Positions 1 through 6,191 of a stretch of DNA of 19,998 bases are shown piece by piece. Positions within the stretch are counted from its first letter, which is position 1. The number at the start of each line of letters is the position of its first letter. Origin of the DNA: Prevotella sp. UBA4330 (lineage in GTDB: Bacteria > Bacteroidota > Bacteroidia > Bacteroidales > Bacteroidaceae); the NCBI GenBank assembly GCA_002394385.1, contig DGTS01000014.1:1-19998 (forward strand), written 5' to 3'. The translations under genes were made by a program, and so were the position numbers. The notes under the pieces are model-generated. The model had not been told where the DNA came from, did no database searches, and saw only the letters and a list, made by a program, of their open reading frames with translations.

Positions 1-131
1 GTCATGTTTTCCGCTGTTTTTTAGTAGGCGCGTTTTTATGCGCGTCGTGAATGAGATCTCACCGTCTTGCCTGCCGCTGATGTCATTTCTACGTGCGCTC
101 CCTTTGTTTGGAGCGCTTCGTCAATGAATTA
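1..131 (+). other. rRNA internal spacer upstream of 5S
   Basis: No coding signal and no tRNA cloverleaf is visible here. I see no recognisable 23S 3' end, so the 23S gene should end just left of the window. The spacer contains a perfect 7-bp stem-loop (arms 95-101 and 110-116, 8-nt loop) and a weaker GC-rich hairpin around 28-46. Both are the kind of structure that RNase III-type processing uses in rRNA precursors. The processing role is inference. Confidence 0.6.
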
Positions 132-250
<119 letters not shown>

Positions 251-252
<2 letters not shown>

Positions 253-293
253 GTGCCCTTGTTCCGATGATGGAGCAAGGGCACTCTTTTTTT
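251..293 (+). terminator. Rho-independent terminator of the rRNA operon
   Basis: A 15-bp stem (251-265 with 272-286, one G-U wobble) is followed by seven T residues at 287-293. It sits directly on the 3' end of 5S, as expected for the end of a ribosomal RNA operon. Confidence 0.93.
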
Positions 294-459
294 ATCCCTG
301 CAACATTGTGATGTTTGGGGATGTGAAACCTAATGCAGTACTATTGTTCGTTGCTGAACTTGGCGATAATGAGTCTAATTCTGGGACTTGAATGAAGAAT
401 TATCCAATTAGAAAAAGTGACAACGAGAAACGAAATCTTAAAAAAAGTAGGTTGAAATA

Positions 460-490
460 TTGTAAATATAGAAAAAAAGTTGTAAGTTTG
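460..490 (+). promoter_or_regulatory. Bacteroidetes-type promoter for the 517 gene
   Basis: TTG at 460-462 and TAAGTTTG at 483-490 are separated by 20 nt. This fits the Bacteroidetes sigma-ABfr consensus (TTTG about -33, TAnnTTTG about -7). Initiation near 497 would leave a leader of about 20 nt before the ATG at 517. The rest of 294-459 shows no gene and no clear structure. No cobalamin-riboswitch-like element is visible upstream of this pair of genes. Confidence 0.75.
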
Positions 491-516
491 CGAATTGAAA
501 AACAACTTGTCGCAAG

Positions 517-1122
517 ATGTATAAGATAAGGAGAGCCCTCGTCTGGCTGCGTCGTTCGAGGCATAGCAGGGGATTTGGCGTGCAGTCGCCTTGGGCTTAT
601 CGGTTTATCCGTTATGTCATTAATGAACATTATCCTTATTATTCTTACGGTGACCTTAAAAGCAAATGGAAAAAGCGTGGCAAGAAGGAGTTGAAGATGT
701 GTCGCCTTTATTTCCGTATATCAAACTACCTGCAGTCACCATTTGCACTGGACTATTCTTACTCTGGCGACATGTTTGCCGACTATGTGAAGTCGGGATG
801 CAGGCGTACACATATATATAATGTGTCGCCACAAATGTCGGGAGAGGAAATAGACCTTGTTTTGGACAACCTGGAGAGCATACCCTTCCTCCGTATCACA
901 TTGCAGGGCGACTACAGAACAATGTTCGAGAAGTCGTTGAGAAAGGCAGACAACAAGTCGCTGTTCGTTGTCGAGGGCATCAACAAGAGCAAGGCAACTA
1001 AGGCGTTCTGGAAGGAGATTGTCTCTTCGGAGCGATTCCCCACGACATTCGATTTATATTATTGCGGAATAATATTTTTCGACCATAAACGTTATAAAGA
1101 AAACTATATAGTTAATTTTTAA
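517..1122 (+). CDS. Degenerate SAM-methyltransferase-like protein (likely pseudoenzyme)
   Basis: This 201-residue cytoplasmic protein matches, from memory, the two ends of a Bacteroidetes class I SAM-dependent methyltransferase family. Near the N-terminus is RGFGVQSPWAYRFI (residues 18-31), where relatives have a GHGVHSPFVY-like motif. At the C-terminus, residues 148-201 follow the family pattern VVEGI...W..I....R...TFDLYYCGIIFF. The middle is different: after LYFRISNYL (64-72), where an LEIGTSxG-type SAM-binding loop should follow, there is FALDYSYSGDMFADYV and no glycine-rich motif. The protein is shorter than typical relatives, which I estimate at about 240-260 residues. It lies 12 nt upstream of the adenosyltransferase gene and shares its promoter. 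I infer that SAM binding is lost; the present role is unknown. Confidence 0.7.
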   Translation: MYKIRRALVWLRRSRHSRGFGVQSPWAYRFIRYVINEHYPYYSYGDLKSKWKKRGKKELKMCRLYFRISNYLQSPFALDYSYSGDMFADYVKSGCRRTHIYNVSPQMSGEEIDLVLDNLESIPFLRITLQGDYRTMFEKSLRKADNKSLFVVEGINKSKATKAFWKEIVSSERFPTTFDLYYCGIIFFDHKRYKENYIVNF

Positions 1123-1134
1123 ATATTTGATACT

Positions 1135-1689
1135 ATGCCTATAACAAGAGTTTACACAAAAACCGGTGACGACGGCGTTACCAGTCTGGTAGGTGGAGTG
1201 AAAGTGCGTAAGACCAATGCCCGCATCGAGGCTTACGGCACTGTCGATGAACTGAGTGCTCATCTTGGCATGCTTGCGTCATGGATGAAGGACGGCGAGG
1301 ATAAGGACCTCATCATCCGCACGCAGCGCAACCTCTTCACAGTATGTTCTTATCTTGCAACGGACAAGACCAAGACACCTCTTGCACCTTCTTACACCAT
1401 GTCGGCAGAGGAGACCGAAATCTTGGAGCAGCAAATAGACGAAATCAACGCCAGCATACCGCCGCAGACAGCGTTCATACTGCCTGGCGGAAGCCATGAG
1501 GCAGCCCTGGCACATGTGTGCCGCACCGTATGCCGCCGTGCCGAGCGCAGAATTTTCTTCCTTGGAGAGTCAACGGAACTCGACCCCGAGGTGACCCATT
1601 ACATCAACCGTCTTTCAGACTATCTCTTCGTCTTGGCTCGAAAACTCAATTTCATCGATGGCGTGAGAGAGAAGATTTGGAAAAAGTGA
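1135..1689 (+). CDS. pduO: PduO-type cob(I)alamin adenosyltransferase
   Basis: The enzyme transfers the adenosyl group of ATP to reduced cobalamin (or cobyrinic acid a,c-diamide) to make the coenzyme B12 form used by radical mutases. All PduO-family landmarks are present in 184 residues. These are the N-terminal ATP-binding segment TKTGDDGVTSLVGG (8-21), EAYGTVDELSAHLG (32-45), and the C-terminal FILPGGS...AH.CRTVCRRAER block (114-138), whose Arg and Glu residues line the active site. Length and architecture are those of a complete cytoplasmic trimeric enzyme. It follows the methyltransferase-like gene by 12 nt and is probably co-transcribed with it. In many Bacteroidetes the product serves methylmalonyl-CoA mutase. 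The symbol refers to the family, not to a propanediol operon, of which there is no sign. Confidence 0.95.
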   Translation: MPITRVYTKTGDDGVTSLVGGVKVRKTNARIEAYGTVDELSAHLGMLASWMKDGEDKDLIIRTQRNLFTVCSYLATDKTKTPLAPSYTMSAEETEILEQQIDEINASIPPQTAFILPGGSHEAALAHVCRTVCRRAERRIFFLGESTELDPEVTHYINRLSDYLFVLARKLNFIDGVREKIWKK

Positions 1690-1801
1690 TGTTGCCGCCT
1701 CTTTTAAAGTTAAAAACGAGGTGTATAAAGCAAGTTTCTTCCCGTAGGCAGAGAAAAGGTAAAATAATCGGGGCTATCATGTAAAATAATTTGCAAATTA
1801 T

Positions 1802-1832
1802 TTTGTTTTATCTCCGATAAGTATTACTTTTG
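1802..1832 (+). promoter_or_regulatory. Promoter for the DUF2795 gene
   Basis: TTTG at 1802-1805, a 19-nt spacer and TACTTTTG at 1825-1832 match the Bacteroidetes TTTG-N19-TAnnTTTG consensus. Initiation near 1839 gives a leader of about 38 nt before the ATG at 1877. The rest of 1690-1801 has no gene; it holds only a weak imperfect hairpin (about 1695-1720) without a T-tract. Confidence 0.8.
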
Positions 1833-1876
1833 TGCACCAAAACGGATAATATTAACTTGTAAAAACTTTAAGGCTT

Positions 1877-2098
1877 ATGTATTGGACACTTGAATTGGCT
1901 TCGAAACTTGAAGATGCCCCCTGGCCAGCAACAAAAGATGAGTTGATAGACTATGCAATACGCTCTGGTGCACCGCTTGAAGTCCTTGAGAACCTTCAGG
2001 AGATTGAAGACGAAGGCGATGTGTACGAGAGTATCGAAGATATCTGGCCCGACTATCCCACCAAGGAAGATTTCCTATTCAACGAGGATGAATATTAA
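1877..2098 (+). CDS. DUF2795 family small acidic protein
   Basis: A 73-residue, strongly acidic cytoplasmic protein beginning MYWTLELASKLEDAPWPATKDELIDYA. That N-terminal pattern (a helix, then PWPATKxELIDYAxRxGAP) is the DUF2795 core, and the remainder (EDEGDVYESIEDIWPDYP...DEY) is an acidic tail. I recall near-identical proteins of the same size across Bacteroidales. The function of the family is not established. The gene has its own good promoter and ends before a two-way terminator, so it is a one-gene unit. Strong conservation of such a short protein suggests a housekeeping or regulatory partner role, which is inference. Confidence 0.88.
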   Translation: MYWTLELASKLEDAPWPATKDELIDYAIRSGAPLEVLENLQEIEDEGDVYESIEDIWPDYPTKEDFLFNEDEY

Positions 2099-2129
2099 GG
2101 CTTACGTCTAAGCCTAAACCACTTAAAAA

Positions 2130-2176
2130 CAGCGAGATAAACAATATTAATTGTTTGTCTCGCTGATGTTTTTTTC
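2130..2176. terminator. Bidirectional terminator between convergent genes
   Basis: A 16-bp stem (2130-2145 with 2150-2165, one wobble, 4-nt loop) has a T-rich tract on its right (2169-2175) for the plus-strand gene. It has AAAAA at 2125-2129 on its left, which reads as a T-tract for the minus-strand genes ending at 2180. Confidence 0.9.
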
Positions 2177-2179
2177 TTC

Positions 2180-2596
2180 TCAAATGGCAATCATTTCTTG
2201 CCCCATCAGATGAAATGCTTGCTTAATTTCCTGCATTCGTTTGCTGCTGGGCTTCTTGATGCCATAAATATACTTGGCCAGAAGACTTTTGTTAATACCG
2301 ATATACTTTGCCATTTCTGAAACATTAATCTGGGGGAATTGGCCAAAGATTCTTGCAACCTCATTATCAGGATTAGGTTCGACGACATCATAGAAACTGG
2401 ATAAGTGTACGTCTTCATCCAACTTCTCCCAACGTATGTCATCACCAAATCGTCCAATTTTGAAATCAAGCCGCTCTGATTCGGAAGCATCTTTCAATAC
2501 CGGAAATGCTTCCAACGGGCGACTTAAAGTCTCGCCTGCATCTGTCAACAAATAAATGCGATTGGCGTCAAACCATAATTTTTCAATCTTTGCCAT
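2180..2596 (-). CDS. DUF2442 domain protein with C-terminal HTH
   Basis: 138 residues in two parts. Residues 1 to about 75 (MAKIEKLWFDANRIYLLTDAG...LKDASESERLDFKIG.FGDDIRWEKLDEDVHLSSF) are a DUF2442 domain. Residues about 88-138 (NVSEMAKYIGINKSLLAKYIYGIKKPS.KRMQEI) form an XRE-type helix-turn-helix. DUF2442 genes are often paired with DUF4160 genes, and the pair is usually regarded as toxin-antitoxin-like, with the DUF2442-HTH protein as the probable DNA-binding antidote. Here it starts 2 nt after the stop of a DUF4160 remnant, so the usual pairing is preserved, but the partner has lost its beginning. It is the last gene of a minus-strand run. Confidence 0.85.
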   Translation of the reverse strand: MAKIEKLWFDANRIYLLTDAGETLSRPLEAFPVLKDASESERLDFKIGRFGDDIRWEKLDEDVHLSSFYDVVEPNPDNEVARIFGQFPQINVSEMAKYIGINKSLLAKYIYGIKKPSSKRMQEIKQAFHLMGQEMIAI

Positions 2597-2598
2597 AA

Positions 2599-2793
2599 TT
2601 ATTCATCGTTATCGTCCATGTGTTCGTGCCATTTCTCTATGAACTCTTCTTGAAAAGTCTCACACAGAGCCTTGGCCTTCTTCAAATCTTTTGGCTTCAT
2701 CCCTTCATTCTTGATGAGTTCAACAGCCGGTTCCAGAGAGAACTTTGCACGTCCATCTGCATTCTCCACATGGACATGAATGGGTATGTGCAA
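2599..2793 (-). pseudogene. 5'-truncated DUF4160 gene
   Basis: The 64-codon frame matches the DUF4160 family from its HIPIHVHVENADGRAKFSLEP segment onward (...EEFIEKWHEHM). It lacks the first 20-25 residues that normally precede the PIHVHV motif. No ATG is available at the front; the frame opens at a TTG (2793-2791), directly against the end of an lgt fragment in another frame. The break therefore lies at about 2790-2797. A shortened product from TTG is possible but unlikely to be a normal DUF4160 protein. The stop is 2 nt before the DUF2442-HTH start, so the tail of the original pair remains intact. Confidence 0.75.
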
Positions 2794-2794
2794 C

Positions 2795-2998
2795 GATCAG
2801 GATACCGAGGAAACAGTAGATGTAGAGCGGAGCGAAGAGTTCGTCCTTGATCTTCTGCTCCTTATACAGGCGTTTCACCACGAGAAAGGCCAGTACGATT
2901 CCGATGCTCCACATCAGCCCGTACCATCGCACAGACAGCGGACCCAGTCTGAATGCAACGAGGTCTGGATTCCAGACGATATATAGCAATTGGTTCAT
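2795..2998 (-). pseudogene. lgt: lgt fragment (prolipoprotein diacylglyceryl transferase, first 68 codons)
   Basis: MNQLLYIVWNPDLVAF followed by LSVRWYGLMWSIGIVLAFLVV and a segment ending YIYCFLGILI is the N-terminus of Bacteroidetes Lgt: periplasmic start, the RWYGL motif and the first membrane helices. At codon 68, where Lgt continues GARLGH..., the sequence switches to the DUF4160 segment and the frame runs on only briefly (AHTHSCPCG...). The catalytic region is absent. Lgt is required for lipoprotein maturation in Gram-negative bacteria, so a complete copy must exist elsewhere, and this one is a non-functional duplicate or rearrangement scar. An upstream in-frame ATG at 3016 would add MRFGGF; the start at 2998 fits the family. 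Confidence 0.85.
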
Positions 2999-3026
2999 AA
3001 AACCTCCAAAACGCAAGAAGATTGTT

Positions 3027-3689
3027 TTATGCGAAATAATAAGCAGAGAAGATTCCCAGAAGATTACATGTGATATGCGTAATCACACAATAGCGAACGT
3101 CCCTGGTTCTCATATACATCAGGCAAAGAATGACCGCCATAATCAGTGTGTCAAATCTCCAAACGCCTGTACCCACATGCGCCGCGTAAAAGATGAGTGC
3201 ATTGGAAACGACAATCGCTATCTTGCCGAAAGAGGCTCTTTCCATCACGGATATGTACCATTTCCGTAAAAGCAATTCCTCTGCAATGGGGCCGATGATG
3301 GCGAAGGAGAATATATGCAGGATAAGGGTCGTCAGCGTATAGGACTCCCGAGGGTCTGTATTAGGTGCGTCAAACAAGGTGGTTAGCAGAAGTGTGATGA
3401 GTTGCCAGAGGACTCCCAATGCCAGGGATAGAATAACCGTCTTCAGGTTCATTCCAAGGCTCGGATTACGCCATATTCCCAACTTCTCTTTCTTGTCTTC
3501 GTAAAGTAGGACGACAAAAATTGCTAACGGCCACAGAAGGTTTCCTATATCCAAAGTTGTACGACTGAACGGGATGTCCCGCCCGAAAATATAGGCGAAG
3601 TAGGGCAACAGGAAAACGCCCATCAAGATGAAGGAAGCAAGAAAGACTCTTGTCATCTTGAAAATACATTCTTTTTTAGAGTAAGTCAT
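3027..3689 (-). CDS. CPBP family intramembrane glutamic protease
   Basis: 220 residues with about six hydrophobic segments (near 12-34, 48-63, 83-105, 118-136, 155-170, 180-195). The three CPBP/CAAX-protease motifs are complete: EExxxR at 137-142 (AEELLLR), FxxxH at 167-171 (FYAAH) and HxxxN at 205-209 (HITCN). Family members cleave peptides or prenylated proteins inside the membrane, often in bacteriocin immunity or as regulators; the substrate here is unknown. It lies 32 nt downstream of a small secreted protein gene and 28 nt upstream of the lgt fragment, all in one direction, so it is probably co-transcribed with the lipoprotein gene. Confidence 0.9.
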   Translation of the reverse strand: MTYSKKECIFKMTRVFLASFILMGVFLLPYFAYIFGRDIPFSRTTLDIGNLLWPLAIFVVLLYEDKKEKLGIWRNPSLGMNLKTVILSLALGVLWQLITLLLTTLFDAPNTDPRESYTLTTLILHIFSFAIIGPIAEELLLRKWYISVMERASFGKIAIVVSNALIFYAAHVGTGVWRFDTLIMAVILCLMYMRTRDVRYCVITHITCNLLGIFSAYYFA

Positions 3690-3721
3690 AAAAACAGCAT
3701 AAAGTGAGACAAAATTTTAGT

Positions 3722-4060
3722 CTATCTTCTAATATGCGGCCCAATAATTTTTATCAGTTGCATATCATTAAACTTTTTCTTGTAAGGATCGAACTTCCGC
3801 ATTTTAAGCGCATTCGGGTTGATGTCTCGTGTCATCTTTTGGCCTTTGTTAATAAAAGATAGTCTATGTTGCTGTAGGCAACTGTCTTGTTGAACCGTAT
3901 CACAATTACACACAGACCTGCTGCTGCATAACGAGTCAGTTCCAATTGCCATACTACTGTCTTGCTTGGCCACTATGCTATCCACGCTGTTTTGGCCAAT
4001 AGCAAAAAGGGGTATTAAAAATAGGACAATCAATCCAATAGATTTCTTTGATACAATCAT
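3722..4060 (-). CDS. Small secreted Cys-containing protein, unknown function
   Basis: 112 residues. An N-terminal signal peptide is clear (two Lys, then GLIVLFLIPLFAIG, likely cut before QNS at about 22-23). The mature part has a short cysteine-bearing stretch (CSSRSVCNCD...DSC, four Cys in about 20 residues) and a basic C-terminal half rich in Lys and Arg. I recognise no domain. It begins 20 nt after the lipoprotein gene and ends 32 nt before the CPBP gene, so the three are a likely operon. A periplasmic location is inferred from the signal peptide only. Confidence 0.7.
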   Translation of the reverse strand: MIVSKKSIGLIVLFLIPLFAIGQNSVDSIVAKQDSSMAIGTDSLCSSRSVCNCDTVQQDSCLQQHRLSFINKGQKMTRDINPNALKMRKFDPYKKKFNDMQLIKIIGPHIRR

Positions 4061-4080
4061 AAATTCCGATTTTTACAGGT

Positions 4081-4503
4081 TCATTTCTCTTTTGTAAAAC
4101 GAGCTATCTCCTCGTTGGAATCGGTGTGGTACCAAACCATTTCAGAGTCAGTCAGTTTACGGACATCAACTTCAAGGTAGATTTTGGATTCCCCGTTGTA
4201 AGTTTTTCCTGTAAAGATATTCATGTGTCCCGTTTCTCCGACTCGATAATTGAGGTCAGTTGTTTTCCAACCTTCATCGGGCCATGCAGAAACTTGCTGC
4301 TCGATGCGACCAGAATACCAGTTCTCGGGATAGAAGGTATATATTACCGTCTCACCGTCCATAACGCCACTACGTATGGCTTTTCTCCACTTTCCCTCAA
4401 GTCTGCTTGCATCAAAATTGTCATCATCGTCGCTGCTGCAAGAGGCAAGGGAGAAAGCAGCAAGCATCATAAAAGCGAGTCTCCAGATTTTCATTGCTTT
4501 CAT
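4081..4503 (-). CDS. Lipocalin-like lipoprotein
   Basis: 140 residues with a lipoprotein signal (charged MKAMKIWR, hydrophobic helix, LASC lipobox with Cys22). This is followed by SSDDDDN, an acidic stretch of the kind that exports Bacteroidetes lipoproteins to the cell surface. The mature part opens with LEGKWRKAIRSG and continues in alternating strands (TVIYTFYPENWYSGRI.., KIYLEVDVRKLTDSEMVWYHTD..). This resembles the small lipocalin-like beta-barrel lipoproteins typical of the group, so ligand binding is possible. It is the first gene of the minus-strand run and has an unusually long leader (4504-4822). The fold assignment is by pattern only. Confidence 0.82.
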   Translation of the reverse strand: MKAMKIWRLAFMMLAAFSLASCSSDDDDNFDASRLEGKWRKAIRSGVMDGETVIYTFYPENWYSGRIEQQVSAWPDEGWKTTDLNYRVGETGHMNIFTGKTYNGESKIYLEVDVRKLTDSEMVWYHTDSNEEIARFTKEK

Positions 4504-4822
4504 TTATATTATTTCTTTTCTGTTGTAAATGTTTCTACTTTTATAAACGCTGTGAAGCGCGAAATCCTGCATCGCAGGGCGTTAAACTTTGCTAATCGTA
4601 GGGCATAATGGAAGCGTGAACATCCTTTATCTTTCCCTCGTGGCTGTAGGAAGTGCCATAATAGTCAGATAAGTTCCGCCCACGCTATACGTGAACATCC
4701 ACTTTATCTATTCTCTGACTATTATTCCTTGAAACTTCCTACATTTCGAGGTCTTTGAATGAGATAGCGAACGCCATTTCTCTTGCCCACAATGTCTTTG
4801 GGTATCGCACTAATGCGAAATC
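4504..4822 (-). promoter_or_regulatory. Long structured leader RNA with two tiny uORFs
   Basis: If transcription starts near 4822 (promoter at 4829-4836), the lipoprotein mRNA has a leader of about 318 nt. It contains a large nested inverted repeat: 4637-4640 with 4747-4750, 4645-4653 with 4735-4743 (9 bp), and 4658-4669 with 4714-4725 (12 bp). A small hairpin (4681-4684 with 4690-4693) lies in its loop. An 11-nt direct repeat, GGATGTTCACG on the minus strand, occurs at 4690-4700 and 4615-4625. Each copy provides an ATG, opening uORFs of 23 codons (4698-4627) and 13 codons (4623-4582), both beginning Met-Phe-Thr. The first uORF lies within the hairpin. Regulation by this leader is inference. 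Confidence 0.5.
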
Positions 4823-4828
4823 CAGCGA

Positions 4829-4836
4829 CAAAGGTA
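4829..4836 (-). promoter_or_regulatory. -7 element for the lipoprotein operon
   Basis: Minus-strand TACCTTTG matches TAnnTTTG exactly. No TTTG stands at the expected -33; only a T-rich TTTTATC run lies somewhat nearer. It is placed just upstream of the structured leader, with AT-rich DNA behind it (4840-4900). Confidence 0.55.
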
Positions 4837-5107
4837 CTACAAATAATTTAGAAATGATAAAAGCATCCCCCACCTTTTATATATTTTATACATAAGAGGC
4901 TCGTTTTCATTCGTTTTTGGAGCCGAAACAAAGTTTTTAATTAAAATCTTGCATTTACCATATTATTCTATGTCTTCTCCCGCGAAATGCGCTCGCTGAA
5001 CAAGGCTATCAAGGATATTGACGAATTCACCAAGAAAGAATGATATAATGAGTTAGTCTGACCTGCCAAAGAATCGCCTTTCATCGTTTCTGGCAGGAAA
5101 GACAGGC
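4837..5107. other. Intergenic region with a short coding-like remnant
   Basis: No full gene. On the plus strand, 4987-5043 reads MRSLNKAIKDIDEFTKKE then stop. The same frame is open upstream to a stop near 4946 (ending ...FYVFSRE before the Met), so it looks like the C-terminal end of a decayed gene that I cannot identify. A 7-bp stem (5062-5068 with 5091-5097) follows it and precedes the end of the minus-strand regulator gene at 5108, but no T-tract is visible on either side. Confidence 0.4.
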
Positions 5108-5815
5108 TTATGAGTCTTTTCTGCTTGGGAAGATTTCCAGTCTGTATGCCTTGCTGCGGTCAGACTCTATCTTGAGGTCTGAATGTTGCTCAATGACGGG
5201 TTTCAGTCTGCGAATGAGCGTATAGAGTGTGTCGGTGGCATCGGGTTTCTTGGGCCAGAGCGCTTCACAAATCTCTGCTTTCGACAGGGAATGGGAAGGC
5301 GACTTGAAGAACATCTCCATCAGTTGGTGCTGCATAGGAGTAAGTCGCACCTGACTGCCGTCGGCGGCATAGAACCGGCCGTCAGACTCCGAAAAGGTAA
5401 GTCCGCCGTAATAATTACCGGCATGTATGAGCGTAGGCTCTGGTTTCGGACGACGATACCATACGAGCACGGCCCACAATCCGGTCAGCATCCATAGCAA
5501 AGCGGCGGGCCGCTGGTCGGAGAGGCTGAAGATGGTTGCCTCAGAGCATTGGGCGTATGCCTTGAACTGCCTGCTTCGGGTATCAACAGCCAATGTTGCC
5601 TTGCCGCGAAGCGCTGCTATTTGCAGGTGGCTGTTGAAGGTGCGGATGGTGTCCTGGCTGATGACGTCACTCTGCTGTTCCTCCAAGGTGATGGCCAATG
5701 CTCTGTTCATATCCTCGCACACTCTCTTGCTCGTTGTGCGATAACTGTCGAGACTTGTCAGGCTCGATGCGATAATCATTGCGAAAAGCACGATGACCGT
5801 ATATTGTTGTTTCAT
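5108..5815 (-). CDS. Membrane-anchored winged-helix transcriptional regulator
   Basis: 235 residues: transmembrane helix 1 (about 5-21), a periplasmic segment (about 22-102), transmembrane helix 2 (about 103-119), then a cytoplasmic winged-helix domain of OmpR/Trans_reg_C type (about 145-230). The recognition region reads LSKAEICEALWPKKPDATDTLYTLIRRLKPVI. This is ToxR/CadC-like logic, a DNA-binding domain fixed to the membrane and coupled to a periplasmic sensor, but with the order reversed: sensor first, DNA-binding domain last. There is no receiver domain. The gene diverges from the 44-codon gene and dcp, and the two -7 elements are only about 64 nt apart, so control of those neighbours or of itself is plausible. 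The ligand is unknown. Confidence 0.85.
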   Translation of the reverse strand: MKQQYTVIVLFAMIIASSLTSLDSYRTTSKRVCEDMNRALAITLEEQQSDVISQDTIRTFNSHLQIAALRGKATLAVDTRSRQFKAYAQCSEATIFSLSDQRPAALLWMLTGLWAVLVWYRRPKPEPTLIHAGNYYGGLTFSESDGRFYAADGSQVRLTPMQHQLMEMFFKSPSHSLSKAEICEALWPKKPDATDTLYTLIRRLKPVIEQHSDLKIESDRSKAYRLEIFPSRKDS

Positions 5816-5841
5816 ACGCCTTTCATGTTGTTTTGTGATGG

Positions 5842-5849
5842 CAAAGATA
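5842..5849 (-). promoter_or_regulatory. -7 element for the membrane regulator
   Basis: Minus-strand TATCTTTG fits TAnnTTTG exactly and gives a leader of about 20 nt before the ATG at 5815. The -33 region is only T-rich. Confidence 0.6.
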
Positions 5850-5912
5850 CAACTTTTTTTTGTTGAATACGAAAAAACAGTGATGTTTTACCTCTTCTCT
5901 GATTTTTATTTG

Positions 5913-5920
5913 TATCTTTG
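5913..5920 (+). promoter_or_regulatory. -7 element for the 44-codon gene and dcp
   Basis: TATCTTTG fits TAnnTTTG exactly. The -33 position is weak (TGTTTTAC upstream). Transcription from about 5927 would run through the 16-nt repeats, the 44-codon gene and dcp. Confidence 0.6.
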
Positions 5921-5938
5921 TTGCCGATGAATGAGTAT

Positions 5939-5986
5939 AAAGGTAAAAAAGTAAAAAGGTAAAAGAGTAAAAAGGTAAAATCGTGA
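5939..5986 (+). repeat. Three tandem copies of a 16-nt A-rich repeat
   Basis: Three contiguous 16-nt units, each beginning AAAGGTAAAA and ending AAGTAA, GAGTAA or TCGTGA. They lie in the 5' leader between the -7 element and the ATG at 6004. Low-complexity repeats of this kind are prone to copy-number change. Confidence 0.85.
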
Positions 5987-6003
5987 AATTAAAACATTTG
6001 GAT

Positions 6004-6138
6004 ATGAACGACGAAGAATACCGCCGCGAAGAACTAATACGTGAGATAGAGCATCGCGTAGAACAGATGTCGCTCAGACAACTGGAGGCATTGCAATATG
6101 AACTGGAAACAAAGGACTATTCGGCAAACGCCGAGTAG
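6004..6138 (+). CDS. Small 44-residue hypothetical protein
   Basis: ATG at 6004, 44 codons, TAG at 6136-6138. The product is highly charged (MNDEEYRREELIREIEHRVE then QMSLRQLEALQYELETKDY) and should be a single amphipathic helix or helical hairpin. It has no signal peptide. A gene is supported by the upstream Bacteroidetes -7 element, by strong helical codon content, and by my impression that similar short EEYRREELI proteins occur in Prevotella. Its stop codon lies inside a long stem-loop (6109-6146) and the dcp start follows 53 nt later, so the two are likely on one transcript. The function is unknown; a leader-peptide role for dcp is possible. Confidence 0.6.
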   Translation: MNDEEYRREELIREIEHRVEQMSLRQLEALQYELETKDYSANAE

Positions 6139-6146
6139 TCCTTTGT
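6109..6146 (+). promoter_or_regulatory. 17-bp stem-loop over the end of the 44-codon gene
   Basis: Arms 6109-6125 and 6130-6146 pair over 17 bp with one wobble and an AAAC tetraloop. The stem contains the TAG stop of the small gene. Only a short mixed sequence (GCTATTATG) follows, so it is not a textbook terminator. It could be a weak terminator, an attenuator, or an mRNA-stabilising structure ahead of dcp. Confidence 0.65.
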
Positions 6147-6191
6147 GCTATTATGCATTCAAAAATAATTTATCAAATATCTGTCAAACTT

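Noticed and set aside
294..516. Cobalamin riboswitch upstream of the adenosyltransferase operon
   Set aside because: I looked for the conserved B12-box-type sequence and multi-helix layout and found only AT-rich DNA with a standard promoter.
1690..1725. Terminator after the adenosyltransferase gene
   Set aside because: There is only an imperfect CCTC/GAGG stem with a bulge and no T-tract.
4126..4608. Plus-strand frame of 160 codons
   Set aside because: It is antisense to the lipoprotein gene, and its tail is antisense to the structured leader. No family resemblance.
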